NCBI RefSeq assembly: GCF_027571405.1
Contig: NZ_CP092968.1
Span: 1,488,001-1,552,000, forward strand
DNA length: 64,000 nucleotides
Direction of reading: 5' to 3'
DNA from: Methylocystis parvus OBBP
Lineage (GTDB): Bacteria; Pseudomonadota; Alphaproteobacteria; Rhizobiales; Beijerinckiaceae
Shown here: piece after piece, positions 54,628-64,000 of the stretch
Layout: each line of letters starts with the position of its first letter
Numbering within the stretch: position 1 is the first letter of the stretch
Position numbers and translations under genes: made by a program
The notes under the pieces: generated by a model
Told to the model about the DNA's origin: nothing
The model's database searches: none
What the model saw: the letters and a program-made list of their open reading frames with translations, nothing else

Positions 54628-57507
54628 ATGGCTTTGATCAAGGAAACGGATTTCGGCACGCCGGCGTCGCGGTCGGAAACCCTCGTCACGCTGACGATCG
54701 ACGGCAAGAGCGTCACGGTTCCCGAGGGCACGTCGATCATGCGCGCCGCGATGGAGATCGGCGTCGAGATCCCGAAGCTCTGCGCGACGGACATGGTCAA
54801 ATCCTTCGGCTCCTGCCGGCTATGCGTCATCGAGATCGAAGGCCGCAACGGCGCGCCCGCCTCCTGCACGACGCCCGTCGCGCCGGGAATTTCGGTGAAG
54901 ACGCTCACCCCGCGCGTCGACGCCATCCGGCGTGGGATCATGGAGCTTTATATCTCGGATCATCCGCTCGACTGCCTCACCTGCGCGGCGAATGGCGATT
55001 GCGAGCTGCAATCCATGGCCGGCGCGGTGGGCCTGCGCGAGGTGCGCTACGGCTATGACGGGAAGAACCATGTCTTCGCCCGCAATGACGGCAAGCCCAA
55101 CGAAGAGTGGCTGCCGAAGGATCAGAGCAATCCTTACTTCACCTACGACCCCTCCAAATGCATCGTCTGCAATCGTTGCGTGCGCGCCTGTTCGGAAGTG
55201 CAGGGGCAGTTCGCGCTGACGATCGAGGGGCGCGGCTTCGACAGCCGCGTTTCGCCCGGCGTCCATGAAGCTTTCATGGAGTCGGAATGCGTTTCCTGCG
55301 GCGCCTGCGTGCAGGCCTGCCCGACGGCGACGCTCGTCGAAAACTCCGTCATCGCCATCGGCCAGCCCGAACATTCCGACGTGACGACCTGCGCCTATTG
55401 CGGCGTCGGCTGCGCTTTCAAGGCGGAGATGCGCGGCGAGGAGATCGTGCGCATGGTTCCCTGGAAGGACGGCAAGGCCAATCACGGCCATAGCTGCATC
55501 AAGGGCCGCTTCGCCTATGGCTATGCGCTGCATCGGGACCGCGTGCTCTCGCCCATGATCCGCGAGAAGGTCACCGACCCGTGGCGCGAGGTGAGCTGGG
55601 AGGAGGCGATCTCCTACGCGGCGTCGCGTTTCAAGGCCATTCAGGAAAAATACGGCCGCCTCGCGGTCGGCGGCATCACCTCCTCGCGCTGCACCTGCGA
55701 GGAAACCTATCTGATGCAGAAGATCATCCGCAGCGGCTTCGGCAACAATAATGTCGACACTTGCGCGCGCGTCTGCCATTCGCCGACAGGCTACGGGCTG
55801 AGCCAGGCTTTCGGCACGTCGGCCGGCACGCAGGACTTCGACTCGGTGGAGGGCGCCGACGTCATCCTCATCATCGGCTGCAATCCGACCGACGCGCATC
55901 CGGTCGTCGGTTCGCAGATCAAGAAACGGCTGCGCGAGGGCGCGAAGCTCATCGTCGTCGATCCGCGCCGCACGGAGATGGTGCGCACGCCCTATATCGA
56001 GGCGGCGTTCCATCTGCCGCTGAAGCCGGGAACCAATGTCGCGATCGTCACGGCGCTGGCGCATGTCATCGTCACGGAAGGCCTCGTCAACGAGGAGTTC
56101 GTCCAGACGCGCTGCGAGTGGGACGAATATCAGGACTGGGCGGCCTTCGTTTCCGAAGAACGCAACAGCCCCGAGGCGGTGGAGCAATATACGGGCGTTC
56201 CGGCGCATCTCGTGCGCGGCGCGGCGCGGCTCTACGCCACCGGCGGCAACGCCACGATCTATTACGGCCTCGGCGTCACCGAGCATAGCCAGGGCTCGAC
56301 CACCGTCATGGCCATCGCCAATCTGGCCATGGCGACCGGCAATCTCGGCCGCAAGGGCGTGGGCGTCAATCCGCTGCGCGGACAGAACAATGTGCAGGGC
56401 TCCTGCGACATGGGCTCCTTCCCCCATGAATATCCAGGCTATCGCCACGTCTCCAACGATGACACGCGCGAACTCTTCGAAAAGGCCTGGGGCGTCGATC
56501 TCGATCCCGAGCCGGGCCTGCGCATCCCGAACATGTTCGACGCGGCGGTCGAAGGGCGTTTCAAGGGCCTCTATGTGCAGGGCGAGGACATTCTGCAATC
56601 CGATCCCGACATCAAGCACGTCTCGGCCGGCCTCGGCGCATTGGATTGCCTCATCGTGCAGGACCTCTTCCTCAACGAGACGGCCAATTACGCCCATGTG
56701 TTCCTGCCGGGCGCGAGCTTCCTCGAAAAGGACGGCGTCTTCATCAACGCCGAGCGCCGCGTGCAGCGCGTGCGCAAGGTGATGAGTCCCAAGGCCGGCT
56801 ATGCCGACTGGCAGGCGACGCAGATGCTCGCCAACGCCATGGGCTGCGACTGGGACTATAAGCATCCGAGCGAGATCTGGGCGGAGATGGCGAGCCTGAC
56901 GCCGCCTTTCGCGGGCATCTCTTACGAGAAGCTGGACGAGGTTGGCTCCGTGCAATGGCCCTGCAACGACGCCACGCCGGAAGGCATGCCGATCATGCAT
57001 ATTGACGGCTTCGCGCGCGGCAAGGGCAAATTCGTCATCACCGAATATGTGCCGACCGACGAGCGCACCGGCCCGCGCTTCCCGCTGCTGCTGACGACGG
57101 GACGCATCCTGTCGCAATACAATGTCGGCGCGCAGACGCGTCGCACCGAGAACAGCCAGTGGCATCCGGAAGACGTGCTGGAAATCCATCCGCATGACGC
57201 GGAGCTGCGCGGCGTGCGCGACGGCGACTGGGTGCGCGTGCAAAGCCGCGCCGGCGAGACGACGCTGCACGCGAAGATCACCGACCGCGTGGCGCCGGGC
57301 GTCGTCTACACGACGTTCCACCATCCGCTCTGCCAGACCAATGTCGTGACGACGGACAATTCCGACTGGGCGACCAACTGCCCCGAATACAAAGTCACCG
57401 CCGTGCAGGTCTCGCCCTCCAACGGCCCGACCGAATGGCAGGAGCGCTATCGCGCCATGGCCGAGAACAGCCGCAGGATCGAAGCCCCGGCGCCGCCGGC
57501 GGAGTGA
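54628..57507 (+). CDS. NAD-dependent-type formate dehydrogenase alpha (molybdenum) subunit
   Basis: A 959-residue FdsA/FdhA-like subunit that oxidises formate to CO2. Order: 2Fe-2S ferredoxin domain with SFGSCRLC (about residues 20-95), NuoG-like His-Cys cluster segment (HPLDCLTCAANGDC), two 4Fe-4S motifs (CIVCNRCVRAC, CVSCGACVQAC), a further CAYCGVGC cluster and the bis-MGD domains. The catalytic pair is Cys383-His384 (RVCHSPTG), with cysteine and not selenocysteine. No diaphorase (fdsB) or fdsG gene is present in the window, so this subunit appears alone here. Confidence 0.96.
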   Translation: MALIKETDFGTPASRSETLVTLTIDGKSVTVPEGTSIMRAAMEIGVEIPKLCATDMVKSFGSCRLCVIEIEGRNGAPASCTTPVAPGISVKTLTPRVDAIRRGIMELYISDHPLDCLTCAANGDCELQSMAGAVGLREVRYGYDGKNHVFARNDGKPNEEWLPKDQSNPYFTYDPSKCIVCNRCVRACSEVQGQFALTIEGRGFDSRVSPGVHEAFMESECVSCGACVQACPTATLVENSVIAIGQPEHSDVTTCAYCGVGCAFKAEMRGEEIVRMVPWKDGKANHGHSCIKGRFAYGYALHRDRVLSPMIREKVTDPWREVSWEEAISYAASRFKAIQEKYGRLAVGGITSSRCTCEETYLMQKIIRSGFGNNNVDTCARVCHSPTGYGLSQAFGTSAGTQDFDSVEGADVILIIGCNPTDAHPVVGSQIKKRLREGAKLIVVDPRRTEMVRTPYIEAAFHLPLKPGTNVAIVTALAHVIVTEGLVNEEFVQTRCEWDEYQDWAAFVSEERNSPEAVEQYTGVPAHLVRGAARLYATGGNATIYYGLGVTEHSQGSTTVMAIANLAMATGNLGRKGVGVNPLRGQNNVQGSCDMGSFPHEYPGYRHVSNDDTRELFEKAWGVDLDPEPGLRIPNMFDAAVEGRFKGLYVQGEDILQSDPDIKHVSAGLGALDCLIVQDLFLNETANYAHVFLPGASFLEKDGVFINAERRVQRVRKVMSPKAGYADWQATQMLANAMGCDWDYKHPSEIWAEMASLTPPFAGISYEKLDEVGSVQWPCNDATPEGMPIMHIDGFARGKGKFVITEYVPTDERTGPRFPLLLTTGRILSQYNVGAQTRRTENSQWHPEDVLEIHPHDAELRGVRDGDWVRVQSRAGETTLHAKITDRVAPGVVYTTFHHPLCQTNVVTTDNSDWATNCPEYKVTAVQVSPSNGPTEWQERYRAMAENSRRIEAPAPPAE

Positions 57508-57553
57508 GCGTCGTCGGACGTCGCAGGAACCGCGGCTGTTGAGGAGGATGAAA

Positions 57554-57817
57554 ATGACCGTTGCGCCGTCACATGAGCAATTCTTTCTGGCGTCCGGCCA
57601 TCTCGCAGACGCGGACCCCGCCGCGGCGGAGCGACTTGTCCGCGCGCGCGAAATCGCGGGCTATGCCACGCCCGGCGCCGCCGTCGCCTATCGGCGCTGG
57701 AGCCTCAAGGACTATCTCGACCACGAATCCGGAAAACGCGCCATTACGCCAGACGACGCCCGGCGCTATGCGAAGGGCTACCGCGTCAGCGCGAGGTGGA
57801 TTTTGATGGGGGCGTGA
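57554..57817 (+). CDS. Small XRE-like helix-turn-helix protein
   Basis: An 87-residue protein of mostly helical character. The central region (LVRAREIAGYATPGAAVAYRRWSLKDYLDHESGKR) fits an XRE-type helix-turn-helix. The ATG 57554 has GGAGG upstream. It is about 45 bases after fdhA on the same strand, so it may be co-transcribed. I do not see the FdsD signature that sometimes follows fdsA. Confidence 0.7.
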   Translation: MTVAPSHEQFFLASGHLADADPAAAERLVRAREIAGYATPGAAVAYRRWSLKDYLDHESGKRAITPDDARRYAKGYRVSARWILMGA

Positions 57818-57863
57818 TCCGATGGTTGGCGGCCGCGAATCGGCGAGCGCCTCGCCAGGCCCC

Positions 57864-58451
57864 CTACTTCGCAGCGGCCGCGCCGCGTCGGGCCGATGCG
57901 GCCTCGGCGAGCGCCGTCACAACGCGGCTGACGCCCGTCTGGATTTCTTGCGAGGCGATGAAACCGTCCTCGTCGACGGCGTCCCTCGGAACGGGAATGT
58001 CCCGGCATGCGGCTTCGACGATGTCGGCGCCAGCTCGACCGAGCACGATGCGCAATGCCGCATAAGCGTCGTGGGAACCGCCATGCGGCGAGGGGTTGAT
58101 CCAGCCGACGGGAAGGCGGTAGATGCAGCTTCCTCCAACCGTCCAATCCAGCAGATTCTTGAAGCTGCCCGGCAGCGAACCTGCATATTCCGGAGTCGAG
58201 AACAAAATCGCGTCGGCGCTTCGAAGCTGTGCGCGCATCTCCGCGACGGCCTCTGGAAGAAGATCGTTGTCGTCATCGGGGTTGAAATGGGGGAGAGAGC
58301 CCAGTTGCCGGTAGATGACGGCGCATATGCCGGCCGGAACAAGTTTGGCGGCCGTCGCGACGACCGCGCCATTGACCGATCTGGCGCGTAAGCTTCCGCT
58401 GATGAGAACAAGCGTGGCGGAACGGTCTTCAGATGGCGATGCTTCCGGCAA
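57864..58451 (-). CDS. NADPH-dependent FMN reductase family protein
   Basis: A 195-residue flavodoxin-fold reductase with ISGSLRARSVNGAVV (FMN phosphate loop), FSTPEYAGSLPGSFKNLLDW and a C-terminal helix. It could supply reduced FMN to the LLM oxidoreductase in the neighbouring operon. The gene converges on the HTH gene. Confidence 0.88.
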   Translation of the reverse strand: MPEASPSEDRSATLVLISGSLRARSVNGAVVATAAKLVPAGICAVIYRQLGSLPHFNPDDDNDLLPEAVAEMRAQLRSADAILFSTPEYAGSLPGSFKNLLDWTVGGSCIYRLPVGWINPSPHGGSHDAYAALRIVLGRAGADIVEAACRDIPVPRDAVDEDGFIASQEIQTGVSRVVTALAEAASARRGAAAAK

Positions 58452-58649
58452 GATGATCTCCGTGCCCCCTCGTCCGAACTTATTACCATAATGGCTCGAC
58501 CCTCGGCGGCATCGAGAGCGCGCAGAGCCGAACGGACTCGCGTAGGGCGATCGAGCGAACTTGTGACGGAAACCCGGCGAGCCTCACGTCAAAAAAGGAT
58601 CATTATTTAGTCTCTTGATGCGACAATTAGTTCTGGCTGTATTTACGGA

Positions 58650-59621
58650 ATGATCAACATGCAACGCCGTGATTTCCTACTGGGCGCATCGACCCTCGCC
58701 GTCGGCGGACCCGTCTCCGCAGCGCCTCCGTCGGACCAGCCGTCCGCCGGGAAGCCGGCGTGGACGGAGTCCGAGGCGCCGCCGCCGCAAGGCGGGGTCA
58801 GTCTCTTCGCGCAGGTCAACGGCATTAGATTGCATTATGTGCGAGCCGGTTCCGGGCCGAAAGTCGTCCTGCTTCACGGATGGCCGCAAACCTGGTTCGC
58901 ATGGCGCGGCGTCATGGAGCGGCTCTCATCGCGTTTCACCCTCATCGCGCCGGATTTGCGCGGGCTTGGATTGTCGGAAAGGACCGTCGGCGGATACGAC
59001 AAGCGAACCATCGCCGCCGATATTCGAGATCTCATAGATCAGACTGCGGACGGGCGGGCTCATGTCGTCGGACATGACATGGGCGGCAAGGCGGCCTTCA
59101 CGCTCGCGCATCTCTACCCCGAGCATGTCGAAAAACTGGTTCTGGCGGATTGCCTCATTCCCGGCGCGGAGAATATGGACGCCGCCCACGGGGGCGCTTG
59201 GCACTATGGATTCCACATGGCGCCGGAAATTCCCGAGATGCTCACGAAAGGCAGGGAAAGGGAGTATATCGCCGCACAGATCCGGACGTGGTCGCACAAG
59301 AAGGACGCCGTCTCCGAAGAGGCGATTACGGAGTTCGCCCGGCGCTACGCCACGGACGGCGGCATGACGGCGGGATTCAATTATTATCGAGCTCTTCGCG
59401 AGGACGCCGCGATGGTCGCGTCATTTCAAGGCCGCAAGCTCGAAATGCCTGTTTTGACGATCGCCGGGCGCCACAGCGTGGGAGCGAGGCTCGCCGAAGC
59501 GCTGCGGCCGCAGGCCAGCGCGCTGACGTCGCTCATCGTGGACGATAGCGGCCATTTCGTCGCCGACGAAGCGCCTGATTTCTTCTGCGAGCAGGTGGGT
59601 AAGTTTCTCGCCGGCGGATGA
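58650..59621 (+). CDS. Alpha/beta hydrolase (epoxide hydrolase-like), Tat-exported
   Basis: A 323-residue protein with a twin-arginine type signal (MQRRDFLLGASTLAVGG) and an alpha/beta hydrolase fold: HGWPQTWFAWR oxyanion region, the nucleophile segment VVGHDMGGKAAF (Asp, as in epoxide hydrolases and haloalkane dehalogenases), and a late DSGHFV His. The substrate is unknown. The start is 58650; a Met three codons on is also possible. Confidence 0.88.
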   Translation: MINMQRRDFLLGASTLAVGGPVSAAPPSDQPSAGKPAWTESEAPPPQGGVSLFAQVNGIRLHYVRAGSGPKVVLLHGWPQTWFAWRGVMERLSSRFTLIAPDLRGLGLSERTVGGYDKRTIAADIRDLIDQTADGRAHVVGHDMGGKAAFTLAHLYPEHVEKLVLADCLIPGAENMDAAHGGAWHYGFHMAPEIPEMLTKGREREYIAAQIRTWSHKKDAVSEEAITEFARRYATDGGMTAGFNYYRALREDAAMVASFQGRKLEMPVLTIAGRHSVGARLAEALRPQASALTSLIVDDSGHFVADEAPDFFCEQVGKFLAGG

Positions 59622-59831
59622 CGTCGCGCGCTTCCCCGTCGCCCGCGTCACAGAGGCCGGATCAAGCCTTCGTTAACCTGGCCATCCTGCGCTTTGTGTA
59701 AAAGGCGCGGCCGGGACGAAACTAAACGCTCAGCATAAAGACATTAATCGGGCTTTAAACAGCAGGCGAGAACAAAACGATAGGACTCGCGCATTTACAT
59801 ATGCGCACAGCCTCGCCAGTTGGAATTTCTT

Positions 59832-61994
59832 ATGAAAACTCATTCAAATGGCCAAAAGCGAATTTTCCTGGAAGATCAGCAACTGGGGCCCGGCTGCGAG
59901 GATAGGTCCTGCGCCCTGGCGTGCGGCGAGAAGCCGGATGCGCTCGTGGATTTCGCCAAACTTCTTCGGCAGGCGTTTCTCGTCATGCCCGAAGGTTTGG
60001 CCTTTTTTGACGAAGAGGATCGCTTCGTCATGTGGAACCAGCCTTACGCCGACATATACGCCGATTTTCCCGAGCAGGATCTGACGGGCGTGCGCTTTGA
60101 GGATTTCATCCGCACGAAGGTCGAGCGCGGTCTCTTCCGGGAAGCCGTCGGTTGCGAAGAAGAGTGGCTGAAAGATCGTATCGCCCGGCATCAACACGCG
60201 GCCGAATATTTTTACGAACAGGAATTCTCCGACGGACGCTGCATCCGGGTCGCCGAACGGCGCCTCGGCAATTGCGGGCGGCTGGGAGTCCATGTCGACA
60301 TCACCGACCTGAAACGCCGAGAAAATTCCTTCAAGCTGCTGCTTGAAAATAATCCGGTGCCGATGTGGGTCGTGGATGCGAAGACCCTGCAATTTCTCTG
60401 TGTGAACGACGCCGCCGTCGATCACTATGGCTATTCGAAAGAGCGCTTCCTGTCGATGTCGCTCATGGAGATCTGCGGCGCAAGGCAATGCGCCGATCTG
60501 CCAAATAGATTCAGCTCGGCCAACCAGATCGCCTTCGAACCGAAGACCTGCCAATTCAGAAAGGCCGACGGCGCCTTTGTCGATGCGACCCTATATGCGC
60601 GCGCTTGCCCTTTCGACGGCGTCGACGCCGTCATGGTCGCCAGCGTGGATGTGACGGAAGCCCGCCGCGCGGAGCAACGCATTGAATATCTGGCTCACCA
60701 CGACCTTCTTACCGGCCTGCCCAACCGGGCGTCCTTCACCGAACGCCTGCGTGCGTCCATCGCCGACGCGCGCGCGAAAAACGGCAATTTCGCGCTGATT
60801 TTCGTCGACCTCGATGGCTTCAAGGATGTCAACGACGTCTTCGGCCATCAATGCGGCGACGCTTTATTGGGAGAGGTCGCCGGCAATTTCAGAAAGGTCG
60901 CGCAGGACGCCTTTGTCGCCCGCGTCGGCGGCGACGAGTTCATGATCCTGTTGACCGAAGGAGCTCAGCCAGAGGCCGCGGCGGAGCTTTGCGAGCGTCT
61001 GCTCGAACTCGCCGAGACGCCGCTCCGGATTCGCGGCAATCAGATCCATGTCGGCGTCAGCATCGGCGCGGCGCTGTTTCCCGATGACGGAACGGATGAG
61101 GAGAAACTTCTCGCCAACGCCGATGCCGCACTCTATCGCGCGAAAGGGGACGGCCGCGGTCGAATTCATTTCTTCGACGCCGATCTCGACGCCCAGTTGC
61201 AGGAACGCCAACTGCTCAAACATGACCTGGCGCACGCGCTGGAGCAGGGAGAATTTCAGCTCCACTATCAGCCGCAAGCCGCGCTGGACGGACGCATCGT
61301 GGGGTTCGAGGCGCTGCTCCGCTGGTCGCATCCCAGCCGGGGAATGGTGTCGCCAGCGGTTTTCGTTCCCCTGGCGGAGGAGAGCGGCCATATCGTGGCG
61401 ATCGGCGGATGGGCGCTCGAGCAGGCGTGCCGCGAGGCGACGAATTGGCGCCCGGATATCAGGGTCTCCGTCAATCTCTCGCCCATTCAGTTCCAGACGA
61501 CGAATGTTCAGCAGCTTGTGCATCAGGTCCTGTTCGACACGGGCCTCGCGCCGAGCCGCCTGGAGCTCGAAATCACCGAGGGCGTGCTCATCAACGATCA
61601 TTCGCGAACGCTGGCGACTCTTCGCGCGCTGAAGGCCCTCGGAGTTCGCGTCAGCATGGATGATTTCGGCACGGGGTATTCCTCGCTCTCTTATCTCCAG
61701 TCCTTCCCGTTCGATCGCATCAAAATCGATCGGTCATTCGTCATGAATCTGGAGAAGATTCTGCATTCGGCGGTGATCGTGCGGACAATCATCGGTCTTG
61801 GGCGCGGCCTCGGGATTCCGGTGACGGCTGAAGGCGTCGAAACGGAAGCCCAACAGGAATTTCTCAAAGCCGAAGGATGCAGCGAGCTGCAAGGCTATCT
61901 GATCGGACGCCCGCGGCCTATCTCGGATTACATTCATCTCGCATATGACGACGCCGAGAAAGCAAGAGACCGCGAACGCCGCATGGCCAAGTAG
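59832..61994 (+). CDS. PAS-GGDEF-EAL diguanylate cyclase/phosphodiesterase
   Basis: A 720-residue cytoplasmic signalling protein. Two PAS-like domains (about residues 40-160 and 165-280) come before a GGDEF domain with intact GGDEF in ARVGGDEFMIL and an EAL domain with FEALLRW, MDDFGTGYSSL and GRPRPIS. Both active sites look complete, so it may make or degrade cyclic di-GMP. ATG 59832 is preferred over an in-frame TTG. Confidence 0.93.
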   Translation: MKTHSNGQKRIFLEDQQLGPGCEDRSCALACGEKPDALVDFAKLLRQAFLVMPEGLAFFDEEDRFVMWNQPYADIYADFPEQDLTGVRFEDFIRTKVERGLFREAVGCEEEWLKDRIARHQHAAEYFYEQEFSDGRCIRVAERRLGNCGRLGVHVDITDLKRRENSFKLLLENNPVPMWVVDAKTLQFLCVNDAAVDHYGYSKERFLSMSLMEICGARQCADLPNRFSSANQIAFEPKTCQFRKADGAFVDATLYARACPFDGVDAVMVASVDVTEARRAEQRIEYLAHHDLLTGLPNRASFTERLRASIADARAKNGNFALIFVDLDGFKDVNDVFGHQCGDALLGEVAGNFRKVAQDAFVARVGGDEFMILLTEGAQPEAAAELCERLLELAETPLRIRGNQIHVGVSIGAALFPDDGTDEEKLLANADAALYRAKGDGRGRIHFFDADLDAQLQERQLLKHDLAHALEQGEFQLHYQPQAALDGRIVGFEALLRWSHPSRGMVSPAVFVPLAEESGHIVAIGGWALEQACREATNWRPDIRVSVNLSPIQFQTTNVQQLVHQVLFDTGLAPSRLELEITEGVLINDHSRTLATLRALKALGVRVSMDDFGTGYSSLSYLQSFPFDRIKIDRSFVMNLEKILHSAVIVRTIIGLGRGLGIPVTAEGVETEAQQEFLKAEGCSELQGYLIGRPRPISDYIHLAYDDAEKARDRERRMAK

Positions 61995-62074
61995 ATTACG
62001 CCCGCCTCTTCCACTTTGTCTCATTCGCGGAAAAGTCTGCCGCAACCTTCATCCGGCATGAAAAAAGCGCATCC

Positions 62075-62413
62075 TCACGCCGGGGCGCGCGCTGGCTTGA
62101 CCGGGCCGACATCGACCTGAATCTCTTCTCCTTCCACACGCAGCGGATAGGGATGAAGCGCGTTTCGGACGGCGTGCGTGACGCATTTGCCGCTCGCGCA
62201 ATCGAAACCCCATTGGTGATGCGGACACATCACCTTTCGCCCGTCGAAACTGGCCTCGGTCAGAGGCATGTCGGCATGGGGGCAACGCCCGCGATAGGCT
62301 TTGAGTTCGCTGCCTGCCGGCCACACCACGAGCACGCTCTTCTTGCCGGCCTGAAACAGTCCCATGCCGCCTTCGCTCACGGCGCTAATGTGACAAATTG
62401 CGGTGTAGGCCAT
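62075..62413 (-). CDS. Rieske [2Fe-2S] domain protein
   Basis: A 112-residue single-domain Rieske protein with the ligands CPHADMPL (Cys-X-His) and CPHHQWGFD (Cys-X2-His), as in small ferredoxin-like components of oxygenases and NirD. No oxygenase gene is nearby in the window. The start is ATG 62413. Confidence 0.88.
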   Translation of the reverse strand: MAYTAICHISAVSEGGMGLFQAGKKSVLVVWPAGSELKAYRGRCPHADMPLTEASFDGRKVMCPHHQWGFDCASGKCVTHAVRNALHPYPLRVEGEEIQVDVGPVKPARAPA

Positions 62414-62531
62414 CGCGATCGCCTCCCAGCGGACCATGCTGACGGTCTCGACGCAAGTTGCGGACCAGCATCAATCCGCCCCGCCGCATCGGGACGGCGG
62501 GGCCGATATGCCGCTCTGACGCCTATCCGGG

Positions 62532-64000
62532 TTAGAATGTCCCAGACTGCGTGAAGCTCTGCCCGCCGGCCGTGTAGGTCGCGGTCCAGCTATCGCCCGA
62601 AAGGTCGCGCTGGACGCCGTTCCCGTTCATTTGCGCGGCGAAAGTCCCGGAGCCCGGATTGATCGTCTGTCCTGGACCCAGCTTGAACGAATAAACGAAA
62701 CTTGCGCCGGTCGTGTAGCTCTGCGCGATCTGCCCGCCGAAGGTATTATAGGAGCCGTTATAGCTCGCATTTGTCGACGGGACGGCGATTGTCACCGTGA
62801 GCGCCGTGATCTGCGTCGTCGTCGAGAGAGTGAGGTCGTCCTCATAATACCAGGGGCCAGCGGCGTTGCGCCGGCTGGAGAAAACCGCGGGCCCGGCTCC
62901 GCCGCCGCCGGGAGGCGCGCTTGCGGCGATCGTCAGAGCGAGCGCGGTCGTCGCGCTCAGCGCGCCGCTCGTCCCCGTTATGGTGAAGGCGCTGGTTCCC
63001 GCCGGGGCGGAAGCGCCGGCGGTCAAAGTGAGCGTTGTCGAAGACGTCGCACTGGGCGGATTGAAACTCGCCGTGACGCCGGCCGGCAGGCCGGTTGTGG
63101 AGAAGGCGACATTGCCGTTGAAGCCGCCGCCAGGCGCAACTGCGATCGTCGCCGTTCCCGACGCGCCTTGCGTCATCGACAGGCTCGACGGATTGGCCGA
63201 CAGCGTGAAGCTGGGATTGACCGGACCCGATTGTCCGGCGAGGACGATCGTCGTCAGCGAATAAGGCGCGACCGCGATCGAGAAGGACGTCCCCTGCCCG
63301 CTGACATTCGTGGAGGTGACGCCGCTGCTCGCGGGCGTATACGAATAGACCGTCGCCGCGCCCGACGGCGTGAAGCCGGAGAGCGTTACATTGGCGTTGA
63401 TCGTATTGTTGCGGTCCTTGTTGATGAGAAGCAACGCCAGGCCGCCATTCGCCTGCTTCGCCGCATGCGTCGTCAGCAGCGCGTTGCTCGACGTCGTCGC
63501 AACGAGCGTATCGCCCGCCCTGCCCAGAAGCGAGACCATCCGCATGCCGTGATAAGTCGGAAAAAGCGTGTTTGCGGCGGGCTCGCCGGATTGTCCATTC
63601 GACAGGACGCCATAGTCGCCGTAATTGGACGTCCCGAAAAGGCTGCCCGAGGCGTTGCCCCAAACGGCCCCGTTATGCAGGCCCCAGACGTCGACATTCG
63701 CCGCGCCTTGCCCGATCCAGGTCGCCATATTGTCGGCGGTGAACATCGCATTGACGATGCTCAATGTCTGCTTTCCGGGATTGTATGAAACCGAATTGGT
63801 CTCCGTGACCATGATCTCGATCTTCGCGGCGTTGGCGCCGCCATATTGCGTGATCAGCGTTTTGAGTTTCGCCGTCATGGCGGCGACGCCGGTCGTCGGA
63901 TGCTGGGGCGCGGCGAGAAGGCCGGCGTCCGATTCATTGTAAGGGTCTTGCGGATACCAATGCACCGCGACGAAATCGATCGCCGCGCCGCATTGCGCCA
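62532..64000 (-). CDS. Secreted modular glycoside hydrolase, 5' part outside window
   Basis: The frame is open to the window edge, with AIDFVAVHWYPQD continuous upstream of the GTG at 63965, so the gene is truncated at its 5' end. Visible parts: the end of a TIM-barrel with MVTETNS (Glu a likely catalytic residue) and VDVWGLHNG; a beta-sandwich (ALLLINKDRNNTINANVTLSGF); an Ig/BACON-like repeat rich in Ser/Thr/Ala/Gly; a Pro-Gly linker; and a C-terminal carbohydrate-binding-like domain (YNTFGGQIAQSYTTGASFVY). Probably an arabinofuranosidase- or glucanase-type enzyme; the exact family cannot be fixed. Confidence 0.75.
   Translation of the reverse strand, partial: AQCGAAIDFVAVHWYPQDPYNESDAGLLAAPQHPTTGVAAMTAKLKTLITQYGGANAAKIEIMVTETNSVSYNPGKQTLSIVNAMFTADNMATWIGQGAANVDVWGLHNGAVWGNASGSLFGTSNYGDYGVLSNGQSGEPAANTLFPTYHGMRMVSLLGRAGDTLVATTSSNALLTTHAAKQANGGLALLLINKDRNNTINANVTLSGFTPSGAATVYSYTPASSGVTSTNVSGQGTSFSIAVAPYSLTTIVLAGQSGPVNPSFTLSANPSSLSMTQGASGTATIAVAPGGGFNGNVAFSTTGLPAGVTASFNPPSATSSTTLTLTAGASAPAGTSAFTITGTSGALSATTALALTIAASAPPGGGGAGPAVFSSRRNAAGPWYYEDDLTLSTTTQITALTVTIAVPSTNASYNGSYNTFGGQIAQSYTTGASFVYSFKLGPGQTINPGSGTFAAQMNGNGVQRDLSGDSWTATYTAGGQSFTQSGTF

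Noticed and set aside
54820..57324. Long open frame on the minus strand opposite the formate dehydrogenase gene (about 834 codons)
   Set aside because: It is a GC-rich antisense shadow with Arg/Ala/His-rich translation and no domain; the plus-strand gene has clear Fe-S and molybdenum motifs throughout.

Overview
The window is a contiguous piece of a GC-rich alphaproteobacterial chromosome. The CtrA/ChpT pair, an EipA-type DUF1134 protein, the clustered dapD/dapE genes and the rpmH-rnpA-yidC-engB-argB block point to the Hyphomicrobiales. A molybdenum formate dehydrogenase fits a methylotroph or methanotroph relative, but nothing here proves genus or C1 lifestyle. GTG and TTG starts are common, and most starts below were chosen from a Shine-Dalgarno sequence or a 4-base overlap with the preceding gene.

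Bases 1-39 kb are mostly housekeeping: an alpha-2-macroglobulin with its peptidoglycan synthase pbpC; lysine/cell-wall synthesis (dapE, a DUF805 protein, dapD); the minus-strand block rpmH, rnpA, yidC, engB, argB and a HAD nucleotidase; an L,D-transpeptidase lipoprotein; then the cell-cycle region ctrA - cheR/cheY/cheW/cheA - chpT, followed by cysQ and a DUF1134 gene. After these come YciI, EVE, TPR, sucC, VOC, GST, MarR, beta-carbonic anhydrase and mdh genes. Between them lie two tandem homologous micro-protein genes that are very short (39 and 43 codons), a stop-interrupted SH3 gene, a small ClpX-zinc-finger/HTH protein and several MITE- or REP-like palindromic repeats.

A tRNA-Lys gene at 39.1 kb marks the change to a more accessory region. 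First is a TetR-controlled efflux set: tolC-like and tetR genes divergent from FUSC, DUF1656 and HlyD genes.

The most interesting part is 44.8-57.8 kb. It carries a TonB-dependent receptor with a YkgJ-type cysteine-cluster protein, a BtuCDF/FecCD-type ABC importer with an LLM flavin oxidoreductase, an EF2563 (YqeB-like) protein with DUF2478, and a formate dehydrogenase alpha subunit. A 25-base dyad (CGnTATAT-type arms, 9-base spacer) lies just upstream of three of the transcription units, and degenerate copies lie upstream of two more. The arms resemble the ModE (molybdate regulator) operator. I read the region as a candidate Mo/W-responsive regulon that pairs outer- and inner-membrane uptake of a molybdate/tungstate-related compound with maturation and use of a molybdoenzyme. 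This is inference and needs testing.

The window ends with an FMN reductase, an alpha/beta hydrolase, a PAS-GGDEF-EAL protein, a Rieske protein and the 3' part of a modular secreted glycosidase. No CRISPR array, rRNA gene, prophage or insertion sequence transposase was seen.
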